From contig JAODTK010005772.1 in NCBI GenBank assembly GCA_026419785.1, positions 124,001-188,000 of the forward strand: a DNA stretch of 64,000 nt, written 5' to 3'. Each line of letters begins with the position of its first letter. Within the stretch, counting starts at the first letter, position 1. The notes beneath the pieces were generated by a model. The model saw only the letters and a list, made by a program, of their open reading frames with translations, ran no database searches and was not told the DNA's origin. Shown here in pieces: positions 24,075-35,409 of this stretch. The stretch comes from Sclerodactyla briareus. Lineage: Eukaryota; Echinodermata; Holothuroidea; Dendrochirotida; Sclerodactylidae. A program made the position numbers and the translations under genes.

Positions 24075-24081
24075 ATATATT

Positions 24082-24118
<37 letters not shown>

Positions 24119-24135
24119 AGGAGAGTGCGAGAGAG
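24011..24135. repeat. (TA)n joined to (GA)n microsatellite
   Basis: A (TA)n block at 24011-24081 passes through TAGAAG into (GA)n at 24085-24112, then a GGGAGGGAGGAG purine run. The compound repeat combines a cruciform-prone and a triplex-prone tract. Confidence 0.96.
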
Positions 24136-24139
24136 AGGG

Positions 24140-27100
24140 GTGAGAGCGAGAGCCATTCACCCGGTGGCAGTACTGTTAACGTTCAAACAGAAAAAACAAA
24201 CCAAGTACGGAAGAGATTACCTTAAAGTTGCGTGATCGCCACTGTCTGTGTTGTTTCCTTCTCACTAGTCCTTTCTTCAAGATCAAAACAACGTTGAAAC
24301 GTCCCCCATCGAGAACTGTTCGGTCGCTTGGTGACGAGAGGATAGAGTCAGAATGAAGACCAAGGCGCGAACAGGATTATGCTTGTGTAGGGAGGCAGAG
24401 AGGTATAAGGGGCCAAGACCATGTGTACATTCAATAGACAAACAACAATATCTTTATAATGAGGCACTTTGACCAGGCACCCCTCCTGCAATAGAGGGAT
24501 TGCATGAGTCCTCTGCCACCTCCCTAGTCTCGCTGTTTAGCAAGGACTTTGAATGACATGTAAGTGGAGAAGTGCATTGTAGTAGTCTTGCTTGGAATTG
24601 ATATAACCGAACATATATATGATTGCAAGTATAAATGGCGGCAAGGTTCTCATGTGATAGTTACTATTCTTACGGAGGTGTCCCTGAGTATGACCTTGCT
24701 GAACGTCCATCGTAGAGTTAAAAACAACTCCAATGTATTGGTAACTTTGGGCTTGTCTTATCAGATCCTACGTGAGCTCGATTGTTAAATGACTTGGGAT
24801 TGGTCAGGGGAAGCAGCAATAAATAACTAGTTGTAGTCGGATTCAAATTTCGTTAATATGGGAATATACATATTGAGTAAAGTGTTCTGGGCCCTTTTGA
24901 TGCGTTCAGATTTGTGTCTCGAATGTTTGGTGTTTGTGGAAAAAACTACATATGTTTTTGTTTTATTAGGGTTCTTGAGGAGAGAGTGTGAGATTCTGCT
25001 GTATACCTGTGAAAATAGTGTCCTCCTAATACACTCGATACGTTGGCGCGTAATCTCTTTGACCTGGTGAGGTGGGTCGTATCCGAGAATCCAAATCACA
25101 TTCACGTGGTCCCGCTCGACAGGCCCCACTATATGGTCCCTATTATAACACGCACTGATGGCGCACGCTTTTTGAAGTACTAAATACTAACAGAGCCACC
25201 GACCTTTATGGCTCAATGACAATTTGTAGAGACAAACAAAATCCCAACTCCCAATTCGGATACGAGTCTTGTAACCGGCAGATCCCACCTCAAAATGGCT
25301 GGGTTCGTCCGCGCAAGAGCGCGAAAGAATAGTCAAACATTCATATCAATCATGCAAGAGGCCGTGTCAGGCTATTATAGAGATTCATTCCTATACGCTC
25401 AAGTACCCGTGGCTAAGTCATCCCTCATTTTTTCTCCTTTCAGGATAACGAACCACTGTCTCCTTCCAGTCAAAAAGGTCACAGTAAATGCGACATACCA
25501 TTTTGGGAGATTTGGTGGGATAAAGAATATGCCCAAACGTTATCCCCCAGCGACACCGGGTATTGGGGAGTGGTGGAAAACTAGTTTTAGGTGTGTAAGG
25601 TCGACCTGGCTTCCCCGTTGCCGTTTAAACCACGAGCCTATTCACTCAGGTGCGATCACTCTTTAACGCATTGATTCGAATTTGGAACACATGTCACTAC
25701 ACTACACAAATCTCCAGATGGGTTTGAACGGCGACGCTACGCTGCGCTGGACATCCTGCTACATTGCATGTCGTGTCGATTGTTTTCATATTTATGTCTG
25801 ATTTTGAGCTACTAACCTGGTCATGTGGTAATTATTTGGGTCCGTGGGTTAAAATACAAGAGACAATGTCATAATGTGACCTGACGTGGTATGCAACACT
25901 GGCCCCAACAAAGACACTACTAAGCAAGGCTTGCAATGTCAATTTCCTTTTGGCTACTCTATGAAAAAAATCAATATGCAACATACGCATGAGTATAAGC
26001 GGCGCCATTTATTCACATATCAACGTTTCATGTGAGGACCACGCTTCAATGGAAAATTGATTGCCCATTTTCCCATGACTCCTTCCCATTAAGGTTGGCC
26101 TATTCTCATACTGTCATATGAACCCATTGCGGTTGCTAAAACGGGTTGGTAACGTATCCCTCTAGGCAGAGACTCCGACGAAATATTGCCTATATTTATC
26201 ACGTGCAACTACCTCCTAGTGCCCAAGATAAGATAAAGAGTAACATGTGATGTATAACACTCACTAAAACTGTGGGAGACTGACCGCTTTGAACAGACAT
26301 AGTTATGGAAAGTCGTGCGCTCCACTGCACATTCATTCCAGGTTTGATTGTATTTCGCATCACGACTACTGGTGATGTAACCAAGTGATAGACAAATTGG
26401 CGGGCTGTACTAAACCGATTGAGGAAGTAATACTAGAGTGAGCATACCCCAACCCCTCTATTCCGTCGAGCTTCGAAATTCTAGCATTCAGTTCAGTTTT
26501 CCCTACCTGAACACTGCTATCGTTTGGAAATAATCTGTTGGCTGAGTATAATGAATGCTGGCGTCACCTTATCCATGGACATGCAGCTCCTAGAATTCCA
26601 TTCCCGCGAGGCTTTCTGGATAATGACGCATCGTCCTTTTTTCAATCATCACCCCTGACGCTTATCCCAGCTTAACGGCGTTTCCGTGTAAATAAAAACA
26701 CTACTCATCCAGCCCGCGATATAGTTAATAATGAATCCCCGGGATTTCTCTCTACCCCCCCCTTGTGCTGCCGCCCAGTAGGGGCTTTCATTTAAATCGA
26801 TGACATTCCTAAGAGCCATACAAATTTGTTCCTTAAAATTATTTCTGCCCCCTCCCATGCAGGATCCAGCTGTGAACGGAGGGCTAGTGTTGTTTTATGA
26901 GACAAACCAGCAAATGATTATATTGGCGAAAAAAGGATGTGGTAGGAGATTGCAACCGTATTCAACAATACATTTCAGACTTACGGGTTATAACATGGTT
27001 TTAGGCTACAGTTGTGACGATTTATGAGACAAAGATGTGCCCTGAATGTAAAGTCTAGAAACAAATTAGTAGAACCAAAATAGGTCGTTCGGGAAGGTAG

Positions 27101-27240
27101 GTAATAGAATGATCATCGGTTTCAAATCTACCAGTTATCCCCATTACCGCCAGTTTAAAAAAACTGAGATACATCATGCCTAGCCGTGGATGGAATCAGC
27201 GGAAGCACCCCACCCAATGTTATCGAAGGGCAGATCTAGA
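24140..27240. other. No recognisable feature
   Basis: Scattered short open frames only. The longest (plus 25295-25666, 123 codons) has no domain I recognise and no homologue in the window. No RNA gene seen. Confidence 0.35.
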
Positions 27241-27243
27241 CCA

Positions 27244-27290
27244 GCGCCTGAATGGGGGGGGGGGGGTCACTCAGGTGGGCGCTACATAAA
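27244..27290. repeat. Poly-G loop flanked by inverted GCGCC arms
   Basis: AGCGCCTGA, a G run of about 13, then TCACTCAGGTGGGCGCT. The arms could pair with a 3-nt bulge, leaving the G run in the loop. It may be a fragment of a repeat end. Confidence 0.4.
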
Positions 27291-27299
27291 ATGCGACAT

Positions 27300-29380
27300 T
27301 GCGGGGTGAAAAATGTTACAAACGTACAGTACGTAGGCCCGCATCTCTTGCAGTGGTAGCGTATAATTTCGCCGGGTCTACAACTGATCTATCGAAGCTC
27401 GTAAGCGAAACTCCTGTGGCGCGACGGGAACGGTGGAAAACAGAACAAGACACGCCACTCTGCGTAGTGCTCCTTCCTTTTTCCCCGACATCTTCCCCTT
27501 ACTCATCTATATCAAAAAACCCGCAAGATGTGTGTTGCCAACTCAAACCACAATTTGACACAAAACGGATCACCTTGCAATATTTCTAGCGGATGAGATG
27601 AACCATCATATGATTGCTTTTGACTCAAGTCAAAAAGTCATCTGAGGCAATTGAAATGAAATACTGAAAACTAAACCCGGTATAAGGCAAGTATATCTTG
27701 AAGAGTGGAAGGTAAAGTCACTAGTCATAAACAGCGAGGTCCAATTGTTTTCCATTCAGTGTTGGACTAGAAGAGTCCCATCGGACCGGTAACACTAAGT
27801 TCAGCAGACTGCAGGCAAGGCTGATTGATGAGGATCACTTTAAGCGAAATTCATGATACTCATACGTGACTGGTGGTGGGGTCAGAGCAGAAAAAGAACA
27901 TGAATTGAGTGGCAGTTCTTTGAATCATGGATGACCACATCATTTAACAACTGTGAAATCAATATCTTTTAGGGGTATATGTGTGGGGAAAGCGAAGTGC
28001 GTACAGGCCTATTTATTATTCATTGCAATCCCTTCACCTCCACTACCCTGGACCCGGCAGTCATTGTAGGTATTGTGTCCAATAGCATGGTGTCACACAT
28101 GTTTGGCATTGGTAACCATATGTCGGTAATAAATAAATGTTACTGATGCGGTAAGTCATTGCCCAGTCAATCGTTTCAATTTGTACAGCCGGAGTAGTCT
28201 GTGTTCTTTCAAAGTGACTGTGGGGGTGTATCATTTTCATTATTTTTCAGGCCACAAGTGACTGAGGGGTTGCATCATTTTGTGAAGTGCATGACTTCAC
28301 CTTGTCTGTAACAAGGGGTGGTCATGCAATTGACAACGTGCAATAACTGTTCAGAATACTTGTAACAATTGCCATTTTTAACCTACAAAAACCAGTCCTC
28401 AAATGCTCTTATTCTATGTTTTAAGGTTGTCAAACTTTTCACAAGAGCTTCAACGGAGTCAATACACCGATTTCTCTCCTACATTGGTGGGTTGAGGAAT
28501 GTCTCATCTATATGACCACACCCCATGCAAGCACCAATCCCATAAGACAATAATCGGCTTCACGAATAATTCATACAAATAGATAATAGAACTGACACGA
28601 TCTTTGTAATTTTCTAGTATTATAGCCCCCATGTTGAGACGATTTCTTATTTCTCTGAATATGTGGGTCTCAGTTTTTTAATTTTGTATCTCGTGGATGG
28701 AACTTTCTGCTCAATTGTTTACAAGTTATTAATCTGCAAAATATCCTTTTCCCAAAATAGTCCACATCATGTGACAGTCAACACAGATAGAAGGCACTGG
28801 GAAGAGAGAGATACTTAATCGACTTAAACCCCTGCCCATTTCCTTAGGTTCTGCATGGGGTTATCGGGTAATGCCCTCCTTTTTTTTTGCCTCAGGGTCA
28901 GGTATGCCCCAACTGTAGATTACAAGTTTTGCTCATTAGCAAAAATGCCACAAATATTGTGCCCCTTTCCCGTCCTTACTTCCAGAATTTTCCTTGACCC
29001 TTATGCTTCTTCTTCCTCTTCTCCCAAACTCCCCCACTGCTTCTACAAAACACACACCACAGTTAATCCCCTCATTAGGGCTTGTCTTTGAATTACAGGT
29101 AATAATATCCAATTGTCAGTCCTGCCTGTAAAGTAATTCACAACCTGGAAGCGTGCTTTTTTTTTTCGCATTCCCCTTAGGGAAGTGTAAACAATCAGAT
29201 AAACTCAGTAGACTGATTGCACACAGAGAATAATTGGGTTACCCCCTCTCAATCCTCTGAGCCTTGCAGTGCCAGGACCATTTCCACCCTGAATGTCCTA
29301 CCTGCAGTCTAAAGTTTATTATTGTGTTTGTTTACTTTCTCACTTCTTTGCAGTCTCACACACACAGCTTGAGAGAATAA
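27300..29380. other. No recognisable feature
   Basis: Mostly unique-looking sequence. A 20-bp theme near 28226 ('GGGGGTGTATCATTTT') is echoed at 28267 ('GGGGTTGCATCATTTT'). No coding or RNA signal. Confidence 0.35.
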
Positions 29381-29383
29381 ATC

Positions 29384-29403
29384 CTTTTTTTTTTTTTTTT
29401 TTG
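29384..29403. repeat. Poly-T tract
   Basis: A run of about 18 T. On the minus strand it could be the A-tail of a retroposed sequence, but no body is recognised. Confidence 0.85.
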
Positions 29404-29639
29404 AGGATTGGGACTTTGAACACAGTCAAACTGAAGGCTTATTATATATACACACACCATGCAGACGTGGTTTGAAAGGCTAATGTCTGGCTAACATAGT
29501 GTTTCTCAATGACTCTGCCACAGGACACACACTTCCTGGTGTGCATTTCTGCTGTAAGAATCTAGTTAAATGCGCGAATTTGAAGATCAAACACACTGTT
29601 TTCAAATTAATGTAAAGCACCAAACTTGCCATTCTCCCC

Positions 29640-30540
29640 CCGGGTAAATATAATATACGCCGATGGAAGAAATTTGCAGTTTGTCTACCCCTCCATCGAT
29701 ATCCATTATCGTATAGAAGTATCCGCAAGAAGAAACGTTCTTCTGCCTTGCAATTAGGAATTTGACAATTAATGCAGTGATGCAGGCTTCAAAAGGGCTA
29801 CATTCTTCAATTTCATAGTCTGGGTGGGCCTATGAAACCTGGGGGAGAGGGGGGGGGGTGGTGCCGTAGTAAGAGGCGATATCTGCCTTGGCACTTCCCA
29901 CGACTCCACCCATTACAATCAACAACTGACCACTACTGTATCGGAGGTCACATACATACATACATACATAGGCTGGTCACTGGTGCTAGTCCAATATTTC
30001 GACATACAGTAATATTTAAATGACCATTGAAGAATTTGTACTGTCTTCACTGGGGGAATACTTGTATTGGGGAAAGGGGAGAGGGATGGGGGAATGAAGT
30101 GCACCCAGCTTTTTAATGAAGAGGGCAAAACAACACTTTGTTGGTCGAAAATTGTAATACACTACATGAGTGCGGAGGTATCCGCAAGAAGAGGCGTTTC
30201 TCATGCGTTTGCAATTAGGAACTTAATTTGTCAATAAATGCAGTGATGCGGTCTTCAACAGGGCTACATTTTTAAATTTTCATAATCCTGGCCTATGAAA
30301 CCTGGGGGGGGGGTGGGTGCTTGCAAGACCAAAATTGCCACCCCCACCCTTACCACACCACTACTGGTCAGGGGTACAACATAGGCTGTCACTGGGTTAA
30401 TAGTAAAATGACATTCAAGAATTCTGTACAATGCCTGCTTGTCTAGGCGAAATATTTGGTGCTAGTCCAATACTTAAACATATCAGAATAACAATACAAT
30501 GGACAACTTCAGAAATTGTATGTCCTTGCACTTGGTGACT
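29640..30540. repeat. Two-copy tandem duplication, about 450-bp unit
   Basis: Parallel text in both units: 'GCAAGAAGAAACGTTC' (29726) against 'GCAAGAAGAGGCGTTTC' (30184); 'AATGCAGTGATGCAGGCTTC' (29771) against 'AATGCAGTGATGCGGTCTTC' (30238); and 'GCCTATGAAACCTGGGGG' (29828) against the same near 30291. A poly-G run and a 'CACTGGTGCTAGTCCAATA' word (29980, 30459) follow in both. The first unit contains a (CATA)n run at 29950-29969. Confidence 0.85.
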
Positions 30541-30639
30541 GTTTGTGTTTGGTTTGGCTATCTGTCATATGTTCTCTACTCTGTAACATGACTCGTGCGA
30601 GATATAAGGATTGTCCGGTGGTGCCCTGGAAGCTAACCC

Positions 30640-31800
30640 TGCACCTGATACCAAAACAATTAGGGTTAATCATTCATCATGTTACAATCCACACACTTAA
30701 TTTGAACTTGATAGATACTTGCATTCTATAGATATCATGCTGCTGAGGAGCAATGTCAAATGCCAATTTATCCCTTCAGTGTTTTTTAGGCTGTCTTGAC
30801 CTTTCCCCATTTCAGTGAGATAGCTTGGTGGAGAAGAGTATCGTAGTTGGTAGTGTCATTGACTTTTTATGTTTGTCTAACTAAGACGCCTTCCGGCCCC
30901 AACACATAAAAAGCATGCCCAATCACCAGAGTCAAAAAGGTCAAAGAGTCTAAGGTCAATAGTCAAATGAGGTCAAAGTTGGTCCACCATATGTATTTCA
31001 CCCAGACGAACGAAATTTTCAATTATGACAGTCCTCCAATGTTTCGTTGTGCCGATATATATGAGACGCATTTTAGCTGCTCTTGACCTTCCACCACATT
31101 CATTGAGATAGCTTGTATAAGAGTATCGTAGTTATGGGTAATGTGATCAATTGACTTTCATTGTTTGTCTAACAAAGACGCTTCCCGCCAATCAAAAGGC
31201 AGGCAAAATCACTAGTCCAGAGGTCAAATGAGGTCAGACAGAGTCCAAAAGTTGCAAATGAGGTCAAATCGGGTTTCACCAGATGGATAATTTCAACCAT
31301 ACGAAACAAACCTTTCCATAACATGCAACATCACTCTAAAATTTTCGTTGCCTAATATTATATAAGACATTGCCATAATGATGACCCTAATGAACTCCTT
31401 GACCTCACAAGGCCCAAAAACAAGTACAGGGTCTCCCCGCCATGGGTTACACCTACCTACCACTTGAATTTCATACCTGCTTGCGATCATTGATATCTGC
31501 GGAAACCCTTTTCAAAGTTTGACAGCCCCTCACTGACCTTGAACTACCATCGCTTAGTCCAAAAAACAATAGGGGTTCAATCCTTCCCATGGGTGACACC
31601 TACCTCCTGATTGAACATATACATGCCCTGCGTTTGTTAGATATCGCGTGAAACGAAAGTGTCACACACAACAACACCCACACCCTACACCCACACATAC
31701 ACACACCACCACCCAAACAACTACACACACACGCACACACGCGGACTTCATAGATTCTTTTGCCTTCGTCAAAGAATAAAAATTAGCCTAGATAGATCCT
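30640..31800. repeat. ATATCGTG / AGGTCA dispersed repeat with local tandem duplication
   Basis: Two units about 280 bp apart share 'TTGACCTTTCCCCA..TCA..GAGATAGCTTG' (30798; 31083), 'AGAGTATCGTAGTT' (30835; 31120), 'TGTTTGTCTAAC' (30870; 31161) and 'GGTCAAATGAGGTCA'-like text (30960; 31222). They are followed by ACAATAGGGGTTCAATCC (31567), ACACCTACCTCCTGATTGAA (31596), GTTAGATATCGCGTG (31639) and a CA-rich run to 31740. The right end reads 'CATAGATTCTTTTGCCTTCG' then 'TCAAAGAATAAAAA', matching ends at 33.9 and 47.9 kb. Confidence 0.85.
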
Positions 31801-33184
31801 AGATATCGGAAATTACCATTTTTGAGCTCTTTTACTCTATTTCCCTATCAGTTGTCTTATATTCTGGATATTTTTCATCACGGAGGAAAATTATCTCACT
31901 CATGATTTTTCCTCAAATCGTTCCCGCCGAAGATGCAATGTCCTGGTCTCACAATGTTGGCTATACTCCTATATTTGTAGGCTATGACATGTCTGGCATA
32001 TGGGAGAACATGCTCTTCATCTCCACGACTGTTAAAGTTGGCCTTCAGATGAGACCAGCACATTACCTCTAATCTTAGAGCTTTGCAGCAGTTGTGCGAA
32101 ACGAAGATTGACTGCAAGAAATGATGCTTGTCTGGTGGTCAAATCCAATATTTGATCACAGACAGAATCGTTATTGATTCGACCTTTTCTGACCCCAAAA
32201 CGTTTTTTCACAACATGTGTACTCAGTCCAACCGCAAGAAGCTCAATGACAATGAAGCGACCTTCAACATTCTTGCCACTGAATGTTACTATATGTACTG
32301 ACGTTATGTAAATCCATCAATGTTGTTATGCAGCGTACAATAACAAACTGGCCTTCTATTTGACATTGGTGAACTTGAACACGTACGACATATGGCCATG
32401 TTACGTTTCCATGCTTATTCACAAATCCGTCTAATAGCAAAATCTTTCCCACGACGTCACGGATAGAAACAAAGCAAAACCTGTTCACCGTCAATGGCTC
32501 TTTTTCGACACACTACGTAAAAAGTGAAGACTTTGACTGCAAATAATGTTCATTGTGCAACAAAACGTAGGCCATTGTGCGTACACACGTGACCGTAAGG
32601 CGAGTTCATGGATATTTACCCACTTCAATGCAATCTACAACATGGAAATTTAGCGTGGTTGTTGCAAATTGGTCTACTTAAATTGGCATCTACATAGTGC
32701 AAATAAATACTAATTCACGACTGCACAACATTCACTGCATTCTACAAAGTTTAAATTTAATTGCATGTACATTCTGCAAGTTATGGACGAACTTGACGAA
32801 CAGAAGAATGGATAAGAGAGACAAGATGATGGTCTGAGCACACCCGCATTATAGAAATGCTTCGGAAAATATATGTATTATACTGAATACATGTTCCTAT
32901 TTAAAACAAATAACCACTCAAGTGACTCCTCCATTAATTCACTCATGAGAGCACACGCCTGGGAGGCACTTAGCGGTATCCATCTGCCGCTTTTCGCTCG
33001 TCTGGCCTCTGTAAGTTACCAGGCTCGGTCTGGCCACCCCCTCAACTTCCCGAGGTACACGCAGAGCTGCGCCAACCATGTGCTACTGGTTGCAACAGCC
33101 CACCGCCTGGGGAACCGTCTATCATACTCAATATAGGAACTCACAATACAAGTTGAAACTTGTTTAACAAGCTAAAATATCAGT

Positions 33185-33925
33185 TTTTTCACAATATTCC
33201 AAATTTCACCCGGCCCAGTGTGATAGAGATATCGTGTTAACGAACCAAAATTGGCCAATTATCATTTTTTTCAAGATTTTCACACTTCGACCTCATATAC
33301 TTTTGACTTGACCACAAAACGACGAATTTATGTACCATATGGTGAACCCATATACCAAGTCTGACTCATCTACGAGTGGGGTCGAGTTATCGTGTTAACA
33401 AGGCTATGCGTCACATACATCATCCACTCACACACTCTACACTCTCCGTGTTACCCAATCATGCCGTCATTGTTATTATTTCACTTCAATAAAGGCAGCT
33501 AAAAGTTCTCCGCCCTATACACACTGATAGGAAAAGTTAAAGTTTAGGCCCTAGTACATTTTTTACTAAAGCTGACAACCGGTCAACATCAAAAACAATA
33601 GGGCTCCTAGAAGTCCATAAGCGAGCTGACACGAATTTTAACATTATCGGTCATCATTAATCAGGCATTAATCGTCTTAACAGATTTTCATACTTCGGAC
33701 CTCTCTTGTCCTCAGGTTACCCTTTGACCTGACCCCCAAAATGGAATATGTACTCCATTAATGGTGAACTCATTTTACCAAGTATGACTCATCCATCCAG
33801 TGGGGTCGAGTTATCGTCCCCTTTCCTACATACACACATACACACACACACACACACACCACACACACACATGCACTGCCCTGACTGCATAGATTCCTCT
33901 GACTTCGTCAAGGAATAAAAAATCA
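33185..33925. repeat. Related dispersed repeat, two units about 405 bp apart
   Basis: Both units contain 'AGATTTTCACACTTCGACCT'-like text (33282; 33683), 'TTTGAC.TGACC.CAAAA' (33301; 33722), 'ACCAAGT.TGACTCATC' (33353; 33777) and 'GTGGGGTCGAGTTATCGT' (33377; 33800). The right unit ends in (CA)n (33831-33870), 'GACTGCATAGATTCCTCTGA' and 'CTTCGTCAAGGAATAAAAA', the same terminus as at 31.79 and 47.93 kb. Confidence 0.82.
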
Positions 33926-34519
33926 CGCTGGAATTTAGAATATAATATTCCTGCGCGAAATGAGCACCAACTCCGTGTTAAACCAATATGCCGTATGAGT
34001 ATTAAGGCGAATGCTTATATCCGGTGTCACGCCCGAGAATAAGTTTATAGAATAAGTTGAGGTTCAAGCCCTGATACACACCCACATAAGGATTAAGGGC
34101 CTAGTAACACAAATACGATAAAGGCAAAAACGATATCCGGAGATATTGCGGAATCCAAAGACGCGTTGACATTATTGATAACATAAAAGTTGTGTCTGCC
34201 TGTCGATACCTCTCCGTTTTCGAATCTGGTCAATTAACGATATTGCTACTGGAAAGTTTTTTCATTCCATGCCATCGACTATCAACCAAAACAATCCGAA
34301 TTCAGATGAGAATAAATTACTGGGTACTAAACATCCAGTCCACACAATGTCTATTCTCACCTGGAAAGGAAAGTTACCCTGTGTCACTACTTTCAATTAA
34401 CACTGACCCTACAACTTTATTTTAAATGGACTAGGAAAACAAGATGGTAACGATTTTTGGCAACACCAAGTGGATTGGACCTTGGCCTCTACATAATTTC
34501 CATAAAGTACCGCATTTGA

Positions 34520-34740
34520 CGGTCAGGCGCGTATTAAGCCTTTCCAGGTAGAAGGAGGAGGTTCCACCGAATTCGACATTTCGCAATTTCCCGGAGGAAC
34601 TTTTTTTTCCAGGACGAGTATAGCAGTGGCGTCACCAAACATTGCTTTCCTAGGGTATAAGAAGAGGGTCACAAAGTTCAACGGGTATTTATGCAAGACT
34701 TTTCCTCCCACCTCAGCTACGCCACTGATCACGGTGCTTG
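34520..34740. repeat. Repeat with GTGGCGTCACC and GCTACGCCACTG words
   Basis: 'AGCAGTGGCGTCACCAAA' at 34622 and 'CAGCTACGCCACTGATCAC' at 34722 face each other, each being an approximate reverse complement of the other. They bound about 110 bp. The same word ends poly-C repeats at 11600, 43752 and 62240. Confidence 0.5.
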
Positions 34741-34973
34741 TATTTTCTCGGCAACTCGTGTTTTCATAATCTTCACGAGCAATTGAACATTACTGCGGAG
34801 TGTAGACTGTCAGAACATTAGCATTTGAGATTTTTGTATTCTGGTAATTTGGTAAAACATTGAACTGTGAACAGTGAGAAGACCGTTATGAGAGGCTCCC
34901 AGCCCAGCAACTTTTCAGTTCAGAATTCTAAATACCTTAAATGGGGGTCACCCAATTTCATTGTTGAAACTAA

Positions 34974-35406
34974 AGGGCCGGTCACACTATAACGATTTCT
35001 ATCGTTTTGCTAAACGATCTTTTTAGATTTTCAGGCTGAACCAGGAAGGAGAGTGTCTATTTGGTAACAATTGTCATGAAAACTAGTACATTATCACCAT
35101 ACCTTCTCAAGATCGAAGTGTTCGAGAAAAACGCTCATTATTCCTACATCACGTCATAACGAAAAAATGGTAAGAGTCTATCACGATAAATCGGTGAGCT
35201 CAACGATAAATAGGAAATATGTATATCAAAACGCCGGGAGGCTTTTCCACATTGAAATTGTTTGGCAAATAGCAATCAAGTCCTCCATCCATTTGGCAGG
35301 GTGTTCCAAGCCCGGCATTTAATAGGCCCGGTTATTATCGGCGCGCGAACCAATAATATCGGATCGGTTTGCAACGACACGATATCGTTTAAAGTGTGAC
35401 CACAAA
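34974..35406. mobile_element. MITE-like element with terminal inverted repeats
   Basis: The left end GGGCCGGTCACACTATAACG (34975-34994) and right end ATCGTTTAAAGTGTGACC (35384-35401) are inverted: GGTCACACT..AACGAT against ATCGTT..AGTGTGACC. Both ends also contain internal ATCGTT/AACGAT palindromes. The length of about 430 bp with no coding capacity fits a non-autonomous DNA transposon. A target-site duplication is not certain; TAA near both ends is possible, and would suit PIF/Harbinger, but the outermost bases of the right end are diverged. Confidence 0.75.
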
Positions 35407-35409
35407 CCT

